Shown: positions 58,838 through 64,000 of the stretch, piece by piece
How positions within the stretch are numbered: position 1 is the first letter of the stretch
Layout of the letters: each line of letters starts with the position of its first letter
Assembly: GCF_009650605.1 (NCBI RefSeq)
Contig: NZ_WAJT01000001.1
Location: 434,001-498,000, forward strand
DNA length: 64,000 nucleotides
Source: Labrenzia sp. CE80
Lineage (GTDB): Bacteria; Pseudomonadota; Alphaproteobacteria; Rhizobiales; Stappiaceae
Reading direction: 5' to 3'
Made by a program: the position numbers and the translations under genes
Notes under the pieces: model-generated
Seen by the model: the letters and a program-made list of their open reading frames with translations, nothing else
The model's database searches: none
Told to the model about the DNA's origin: nothing

Positions 58838-59695
58838 TTATTGTTGTTCACGGCGTGTCATGAAGGCAAGTCTCTCAAAGAGATGGACGTCCTGTTCGTT
58901 TTTCAACAGCGCGCCATGAAGAGGTGGGATCAGGTTCTTCTTGTCGTCCATTCGAAGTGTCTGGGGATCCACATCCTCGTTCACGAGCAGCTTGATCCAG
59001 TCGATCAGTTCCGACGTCGATGGCTTTTTCTTGAGCCCTGGAACATCGCGTACTTCATAGAAGAGGTTCAGGGCTTCCGACAGCAAGCGCTGCTTGAGGC
59101 CTGGAAAGTGAACTTCCACGATCTCCGCCATCGTGTCTTTGTCGGGAAACTTGATGAAGTGAAAGAAACAGCGGCGCAGGAATGCATCCGGCAGATCCTT
59201 TTCATTGTTTGAGGTGATGATCACGACCGGGCGCCTGATCGCCTTGACGGTCTCACCTGTCTCGTAGACGTGGAACTGCATCCGATCGAGTTCCAGCAAC
59301 AGGTCGTTGGGGAATTCAATGTCGGCCTTGTCGATTTCGTCGATCAACAGGACCGGTCGCTCCGGTGCCGTGAAGGCTTCCCAGAGCTTGCCTTTGCGAA
59401 TGTAGTTGTTGATGTCCTTGACCCGCTCATCGCCAAGCTGGCTGTCGCGCAGGCGAGAAACCGCATCATATTCATAAAGGCCCTGCTGTGCCTTGGTCGT
59501 GGATTTTACATGCCACTCAATCAGGGGCGCTTTCAGCGCGGAGGCAATCTGCTCGGCAAGGATCGTCTTGCCGGTGCCAGGTTCGCCCTTGACCAAAAGA
59601 GGTCGCTCGAGAGCCACAGCCGCATTCACCGCGATTCTGAGGTCTTCGGTGGCAATATAGTCCTCGGTGCCTTCAAAGCGCATGTAAGCATCCAT
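58838..59695 (-). CDS. MoxR-family AAA+ ATPase (CoxD-like)
   Basis: 285-residue AAA+ chaperone. Walker A 'LLVKGEPGTGKTILAEQIAS', Walker B 'VLLIDEIDKADIEFPNDLLL', sensor 1 'VIITSNNEKDLPDAFLRRCF' are intact. MoxR proteins partner with VWA proteins to mature or assemble complexes; the CoxE-like VWA protein encoded at 52559 is the likely partner. ATG at 59695 is used; ATG four codons later is possible. It is the first gene of the minus-strand array and is divergent from flgE. Confidence 0.93.
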   Translation of the reverse strand: MDAYMRFEGTEDYIATEDLRIAVNAAVALERPLLVKGEPGTGKTILAEQIASALKAPLIEWHVKSTTKAQQGLYEYDAVSRLRDSQLGDERVKDINNYIRKGKLWEAFTAPERPVLLIDEIDKADIEFPNDLLLELDRMQFHVYETGETVKAIRRPVVIITSNNEKDLPDAFLRRCFFHFIKFPDKDTMAEIVEVHFPGLKQRLLSEALNLFYEVRDVPGLKKKPSTSELIDWIKLLVNEDVDPQTLRMDDKKNLIPPLHGALLKNEQDVHLFERLAFMTRREQQ

Positions 59696-59992
59696 TCCTT
59701 CTTCTTTGCGTGGACCTTAGGGGCGGGCGTTCTACGGTGCAAGAAGGTCGCGACTGCGAGGGCGGCGGTCGCTGATTTGACGCCAAAGGGGATCGGATTT
59801 GCCTGATGGGGCAGGAATCTTTTGCCTGCCTGACTCTTTCTGCCGCGCTTATGCTTCTGCTTGTTTCACTAGAAAAAAACTAAACCATTGAAATATATAT
59901 AGAAAAAATATCGCCTGGCAGTTGGCATGTCCCTTGCGATCTCTTCCGCAATCGAATTGTGGGCGTCTGCCCAGACCTGAAGAGGAAGTAAC
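59696..59992. other. Divergent region between moxR-like gene and flgE
   Basis: 297 bases. Apart from the sigma-54 site listed separately, it contains a markedly AT-rich stretch (59870-59912), about 10-50 bases upstream of that promoter, that could bind IHF. I do not see a clear enhancer dyad or the minus-strand moxR promoter. Confidence 0.45.
59922..59938 (+). promoter_or_regulatory. Sigma-54 promoter of flgE
   Basis: TTGGCATGTCCCTTGCG fits the RpoN consensus TGGCAC-N5-TTGC: GG at 59924-59925 and GC at 59936-59937 are separated by exactly 10 bases. Transcription would begin near 59949, about 44 bases before the ATG. Hook genes are RpoN-dependent in Caulobacter and Rhodobacter. Confidence 0.8.
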
Positions 59993-61369
59993 ATGGGTAT
60001 TTACGGGGCTATTAACTCGGCGGTTTCCGGCCTGGCGGCTCAGGCAACTGCGCTTGAGAATATTTCCGGTAACGTCGCAAACTCGCAGACGACCGGTTAC
60101 AAACGGTTGGATACGACCTTCTCCGATCTGGTGTCCGGCGGTGGCTCTGTGCAGGCTGATCAGGTCTCTGGAACAACGTATGCGACCTCGCGCGCGACCA
60201 ACTCCCTTCAAGGTGATGTTTCTGCAAATGACGTCGACACCTATATGGCGATCAACGGTGAAGGCTACTTCGTTGTCACGTCTGCGGGTGATGTCGTCGA
60301 CGGTCAGACCACCTTTGCGGATACGAATTATTACACCCGCGCCGGTGATTTCGAGATCGATGAAGACGGCTTTATGGTGAACAGCTCAGGTTATTACCTC
60401 ATGGGCTATGAACTGGATGCGGATACGGGCAACGCAATCGGTGACACTCCGGGCGTGATCGAAATTGATGATCAGCCGATTCCTGCCGAAGCGACCACCT
60501 TGATCGACTATCAAGCGAACCTCCCCACGGTTCCTCAGACAAACGACTATGACGGGTCTGATGCGGATACCGCGTTGCTGGATACTGTTGCCGTTGGCAC
60601 GGGTGATATTGCTGCAGCTGACGAGGATACATTCCTCGACGGAAGCATCTCTGGTGACACGACTACGATCTACAATGAGAATGGTACGGCTCTTAATGTT
60701 GAGGTGCGTTGGGGTAAAACGGCCAATGCAGCTGGGTTGGTCGAAGATACTTGGAACTACTACATTAGCAGTGGCGGAAATGATCCAGCTTGGCTTCAGG
60801 TCGGCGAAGTTACCTTTGACGGTTCCGGTGAAATGTCCGGTCTCACAGCAGGGTCGATTGGTACAGTCAATGCGGGCGCAGATGGGTTTGACATCGCAAG
60901 TTTGACGGTTGGCGACGTGACGACCACCAATGTTGAAATCGCTTTCTCAAGCGGTTCGCTGACACAATATTCTGATCCAAACGGTGTGGCGAGCTCCGTC
61001 ACGCTCGACCAGGATGGTTATGCGGCTGGTGAGATCGTCGGTATTTCTATTGATGAGTCCGGGCGTATCAACGCAAGCTATTCCAATAGCCAGACGCGCA
61101 GTCTTTACGAAATTCCACTCGCAATTTTCGATGCCGAGCAAGCTCTGGAGCGCGTTGATGGCGCTGCCTTTGCAGCAACACCAACCTCTGGAGAGCCTGA
61201 TCTCTCGGCGGGTGGGTCGATTATCTCGAACGCACTTGAGTTGTCCAACGCAGATATCGCATCGGAGTTCTCAAAGTTGATCGTGACGCAGCAGGCCTAT
61301 TCTGCGAACTCCAAGATCGTGACTTCTGCAGATGAGATGCTCGACAGCGCTCTGAATATGGTTCGGTAA
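59993..61369 (+). CDS. flgE: Flagellar hook protein
   Basis: 458-residue structural protein of the flagellar hook. N-terminal 'MGIYGAINSAVSGLAAQATA' and 'LENISGNVANSQTTGYKRLD' are the rod/hook polymerisation motif; 'NGEGYFVV' and 'YTRAGDFEIDEDGFMVNSSG' follow; the C-terminus 'DIASEFSKLIVTQQAYSANS' with 'TSADEMLDSALNMVR' is the coiled-coil partner. The surface domain in between is acidic and variable. ATG at 59993 follows AGAGGAAGTAAC. Exported through the flagellar type III system without a cleaved signal. Confidence 0.96.
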   Translation: MGIYGAINSAVSGLAAQATALENISGNVANSQTTGYKRLDTTFSDLVSGGGSVQADQVSGTTYATSRATNSLQGDVSANDVDTYMAINGEGYFVVTSAGDVVDGQTTFADTNYYTRAGDFEIDEDGFMVNSSGYYLMGYELDADTGNAIGDTPGVIEIDDQPIPAEATTLIDYQANLPTVPQTNDYDGSDADTALLDTVAVGTGDIAAADEDTFLDGSISGDTTTIYNENGTALNVEVRWGKTANAAGLVEDTWNYYISSGGNDPAWLQVGEVTFDGSGEMSGLTAGSIGTVNAGADGFDIASLTVGDVTTTNVEIAFSSGSLTQYSDPNGVASSVTLDQDGYAAGEIVGISIDESGRINASYSNSQTRSLYEIPLAIFDAEQALERVDGAAFAATPTSGEPDLSAGGSIISNALELSNADIASEFSKLIVTQQAYSANSKIVTSADEMLDSALNMVR

Positions 61370-61381
61370 CCCATTTCAAAT

Positions 61382-61404
61382 CGGCGGAGCTAGCTGCTCC
61401 GCCG
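61382..61404 (+). other. Stem-loop between flgE and flgK
   Basis: CGGCGGAGC (61382-61390) and GCTCCGCCG (61396-61404) form a perfect 9-bp stem with a TAGCT loop. There is no T-run. It may protect the abundant flgE message or attenuate transcription into flgK. Confidence 0.55.
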
Positions 61405-61442
61405 AACTTCCTTGATGTTCTGAAAGTGTAGGAGGCAAAGCC

Positions 61443-63296
61443 ATGGGACTGACATCCGCTCTGAACACGGCTCTTTTCGGCATTACCTACAATCAGAAGC
61501 AGATCGACGTCACCGCGTCGAACATTGCCAATGCTGATACAGTTGGCTACTCCACCAAGTCGGTCGAGGCCAATGTTTTCTTCGATGGGCAGGGCAATGT
61601 ATCCGGGATTCTGTCGAGCGAGGTAAGACGCTCGGTCGATGAGAGCATCCAGTCTTCCTATTTTGACTCACTTTCAGAGACCAATTATGCGTCTCAAATC
61701 TCGGCCTTCACCACAAGTTTGGATGGTTTGTTCGGCACAATCGACGATGGCTCCGGCCTCAATGCTTTGATGACGGACTTTTCTTCAGCGTTGTCCGCGC
61801 TGGTCAATGAACCGAGTAGCTACGCCGCACAGCAGGAAGTTGTCGCCGCGGCAGACAATCTCGCGCGCCAGCTCAACAGTTCGTACGAGTCGATCAACGA
61901 GCTTAGGGAGAACGCTGACACCCTGCTCATCGGCCAAACGGAGGATGTCAACCAACTCCTTCAAAGCATTCAGGATATTGACGAGCAGATCCATGAGGCA
62001 CGGGTTGCGGACAACTCGGTTGCGGACCTTCTGGATCAGCGGGATCGCTATGTCGAACAGCTTTCAGGTTATCTCGATATCGAAGTGACCGAAGAAACTA
62101 ATGGAATGCTGCAAATCAAGTCCCATACGGGGCAGCAGCTTCTGGCGAACAACCAAGTATCAGTCCTTTCATTTTCGTCGACCAACTACTTTCAGCCAGG
62201 CGAGTCGGGAAATAGTGTCCTGGTGACCACGCCTGGCGGCACGACGTTCGACCTTATTGCTGGTTCGGAATCAGGCTCAATGGTTGCGCTCGCCGAGGTT
62301 CGGGACGAGGTGTTGGTTCAGGCGCAAAGCCAGCTGGACACCATTGCGGCTGAATTGTCTCTCGCCATGTCGAACGTTCCTGTCGAAGGTGTTGAGACCA
62401 CCGTCGGTGTCGACGAGGGGTTCATACTGGATGTCTCTGCGCTGCAAGCGGGAAATACGGTTTCTCTGACCTATGCAGACGCTGCCGGGGATACTCAGAA
62501 CGTCACGTTTGTTGCAGTAGACGACGCGACACTGCTGCCGTTGGATGACAGCGCGACAGCGCGGGCCGATGACACGGTTTATGGCATCGATATCTCGAGC
62601 GGGACACCTGCAACCTATGTGACGCAGATGATTGCGGCGTTGGCGGCCACAGATCTCCAAGTCTCTGACGATGGCTCTGGAAATCTGCAGGTTCTAGGTG
62701 ATGTCGGAGCTCCGGCTTCGGTCTCGAGCTTGACTGCAAGCGTGACTCCTACGGCGGACACGGATCAGGGGCTAGGCCTTTCAATCTTTGTCGACCAAAG
62801 GGAAGGCGAGGAAATCTTTACCGACGCCCTGGAGGACGGCGGGCAGCGCGTTGGCTTCGCTCAATCCATCGCAGTGAATTCGACCCTTACGGCTGATAGC
62901 TCGCTCTTGCTCTACTATGAGACAACACCAGAAGCGAATTCACCCAACGATTCCTCACGGGCAGAATATCTGCTTGAGCAACTGTCTCAACAGGGAACGA
63001 CCTTTGATCCTGACGCCGGAATCGGCAGCGCAGCGACGCCTTATGAAGGAACGCTGATGACCTATGTAAACCAGGTTGTCGCCTATCAGGGCAATCAGGC
63101 GAGCGATGCGGCGACTTATGCCCAGGCGAAGGAAACCCTGACGACAAACCTCGCGGTTCGTTATGAGGAAAGCTACGCGGTCAATGTCGATGCGGAGATG
63201 GCGTTTCTGATCGAACTGGAAAATGCTTATTCGGCCAACGCAAGAGTTATGCAGGCCGTGAATGAGCTCTTCGACGTCCTTCTGAATACAGTGTAG
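61443..63296 (+). CDS. flgK: Flagellar hook-associated protein 1
   Basis: 617-residue hook-filament junction protein. N-terminus 'MGLTSALNTALFGITYNQKQ' with 'DVTASNIANADTVGYSTKSV' and the C-terminus 'YEESYAVNVDAEMAFLIELE', 'NAYSANARVMQAVNELFDVL' are the FlgK signature ends. 'VADLLDQRDRYVEQLSGYLD' is the conserved mid-N region. ATG at 61443 follows AGGAGGCAAAGCC. It is seven bases upstream of flgL and 73 bases downstream of flgE. Confidence 0.95.
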   Translation: MGLTSALNTALFGITYNQKQIDVTASNIANADTVGYSTKSVEANVFFDGQGNVSGILSSEVRRSVDESIQSSYFDSLSETNYASQISAFTTSLDGLFGTIDDGSGLNALMTDFSSALSALVNEPSSYAAQQEVVAAADNLARQLNSSYESINELRENADTLLIGQTEDVNQLLQSIQDIDEQIHEARVADNSVADLLDQRDRYVEQLSGYLDIEVTEETNGMLQIKSHTGQQLLANNQVSVLSFSSTNYFQPGESGNSVLVTTPGGTTFDLIAGSESGSMVALAEVRDEVLVQAQSQLDTIAAELSLAMSNVPVEGVETTVGVDEGFILDVSALQAGNTVSLTYADAAGDTQNVTFVAVDDATLLPLDDSATARADDTVYGIDISSGTPATYVTQMIAALAATDLQVSDDGSGNLQVLGDVGAPASVSSLTASVTPTADTDQGLGLSIFVDQREGEEIFTDALEDGGQRVGFAQSIAVNSTLTADSSLLLYYETTPEANSPNDSSRAEYLLEQLSQQGTTFDPDAGIGSAATPYEGTLMTYVNQVVAYQGNQASDAATYAQAKETLTTNLAVRYEESYAVNVDAEMAFLIELENAYSANARVMQAVNELFDVLLNTV

Positions 63297-63303
63297 GTGC
63301 AAT

Positions 63304-64000
63304 ATGGCCGTTGATACGATTGCGACATCCAGGTCCTATATGACCAAGCAGGTCACGAGCCTGAGCAAAACGCTGACGGAAAAGACCACGCAGCTCGCAA
63401 CTGGCAAGGTTTCGACAACGTTTGGAGGGATTGGTAACAATCGCCTGCTCGATCTGGAGCTCACGCAGAAGGTCGGGCAGATCGACTCCTATAAAGAGAC
63501 CATTGTCAGCGCGAACCTTCATATCGAGACATTGAACCTGACGCTTGAACGTCTGGAAGAGATACGGCTGGATGCGAAGTCCGCGTTGGATCCCAATGAA
63601 TTTGTGCTGCAATCCGACGGGCAAACGCAGTCCCAGGCCACCGCCGAGGTGCTGCTTTATGAGGTTGCCAATCTGCTAAACACGGAAGTCGCAGGTCATT
63701 ACCTATACGGCGGCAGCGATGCCTACGCCAATCCGGTGGCAGCCATTCAGGACATCCTGGAAGGCGCCGACGGGCTGGATGGTCTCAGTACGGTGATGGA
63801 TGAATTTTCTCAGGCCAATCTCGGGGTCAACGAAAATGGCCGTCTCGATATCTCGGCATTGACGACCAACTACGCACTTGGTGTTCCCACGGATTCTACC
63901 TTCACAATCACGGAAGACGGTGCGCACGACTTCGGTTTTGACATCTCCACTGTCACATCAAGCTTGAGCAATGTTGCGATCACAGGCCCAAGTGGTGGGG
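63304..64000 (+). CDS. flgL: Flagellar hook-associated protein 3 (C-terminus outside window)
   Basis: 232 codons are visible from ATG at 63304 with no stop before the window ends. The flagellin-like N-terminus 'SRSYMTKQVTSLSKTLTEKT', 'GGIGNNRLLDLELTQKVGQI' and 'EVANLLNTEVAGHYLYGGSD' (the flagellin-family 'N...G.YLFGG' motif) identifies FlgL, and its position after flgK agrees. It forms the second junction zone between hook and filament. Confidence 0.92.
   Translation, partial: MAVDTIATSRSYMTKQVTSLSKTLTEKTTQLATGKVSTTFGGIGNNRLLDLELTQKVGQIDSYKETIVSANLHIETLNLTLERLEEIRLDAKSALDPNEFVLQSDGQTQSQATAEVLLYEVANLLNTEVAGHYLYGGSDAYANPVAAIQDILEGADGLDGLSTVMDEFSQANLGVNENGRLDISALTTNYALGVPTDSTFTITEDGAHDFGFDISTVTSSLSNVAITGPSGG

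Noticed and set aside
1..64000. Genomic island, prophage, IS elements, CRISPR, tRNA or rRNA
   Set aside because: No transposase, integrase, phage structural gene, att-like direct repeats, spacer-repeat array or RNA gene motif was seen by eye; a tRNAscan or ISfinder run would settle it.

Overview
The window looks like ordinary chromosome from a motile, polar-growing alphaproteobacterium of the Hyphomicrobiales, perhaps a marine one near Roseibium/Labrenzia (Stappiaceae). The clues are a growth-pole-ring (GPR/RgsE-type) giant coiled-coil protein, a DUF930 protein, a STAS-MlaE type Mla system, the dgcN-dgcA pair known from marine bacteria, an flgE-flgK-flgL order and a sigma-54-type promoter before flgE. 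The family-level assignment is inference from remembered gene content. I see no rRNA, tRNA, IS element, integrase or CRISPR array.

Layout. 1-2.2 kb: end of a fructose-type ABC sugar locus (FrcB-like binding protein, ROK regulator). 2.6-5.5 kb: adenine deaminase overlapping an ATPase gene. 5.8-10.8 kb: acyl-CoA ligase, an excisionase-HTH/periplasmic-binding-like regulator, an EamA exporter, a VOC protein and a ribbon-helix-helix protein. 10.9-18 kb: a co-directional oxidation cluster (VOC protein, Tat-exported GMC small subunit, GMC oxidoreductase, PQQ-type sugar dehydrogenase, di-haem cytochrome c, molybdopterin hydroxylase large subunit). 18-21.4 kb: short SbmA/BacA-like transporter, EamA exporter, RES-domain protein, stand-alone RAM-domain protein. 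21.5-24.4 kb: TPP riboswitch, short leader ORF, thiM, thiD and a TakP-like TRAP binding protein. 24.9-30.2 kb: FadL porin, atypical SDR, LpxH-like hydrolase with a GT4 glycosyltransferase, serine/threonine dehydratase.

30.3-41.4 kb: CheZ with an unusual tail, PPP-family MFS transporter, dgcA/dgcN, a four-gene Mla/MCE lipid transport operon, EamA exporter, DUF930 protein. 41.5-48.6 kb: the 1783-residue GPR homologue, a small basic conserved protein, an HPt protein and a [2Fe-2S] ferredoxin. 48.7-51.4 kb: MFS transporter with divergent AraC regulator, universal stress protein. 51.4-59.7 kb: eight minus-strand genes in one direction (MoxR ATPase, exported unknown, SixA phosphatase, YcjX, YcjF, PPK2, CoxE-like VWA protein, SABATH-like methyltransferase). 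60-64 kb: flgE, flgK and the start of flgL.

The most interesting points are: (i) the thiM leader, where the P1 helix of the TPP aptamer covers the start codon of a 28-codon ORF that overlaps thiM, whose own start sits in a perfect hairpin; (ii) a TRAP binding protein one base downstream of thiD; (iii) a CheZ whose acidic tail carries about five CheY-docking-like motifs; (iv) a plant-type SABATH methyltransferase in a bacterial stress-gene array; (v) the periplasmic oxidation cluster of unknown substrate.
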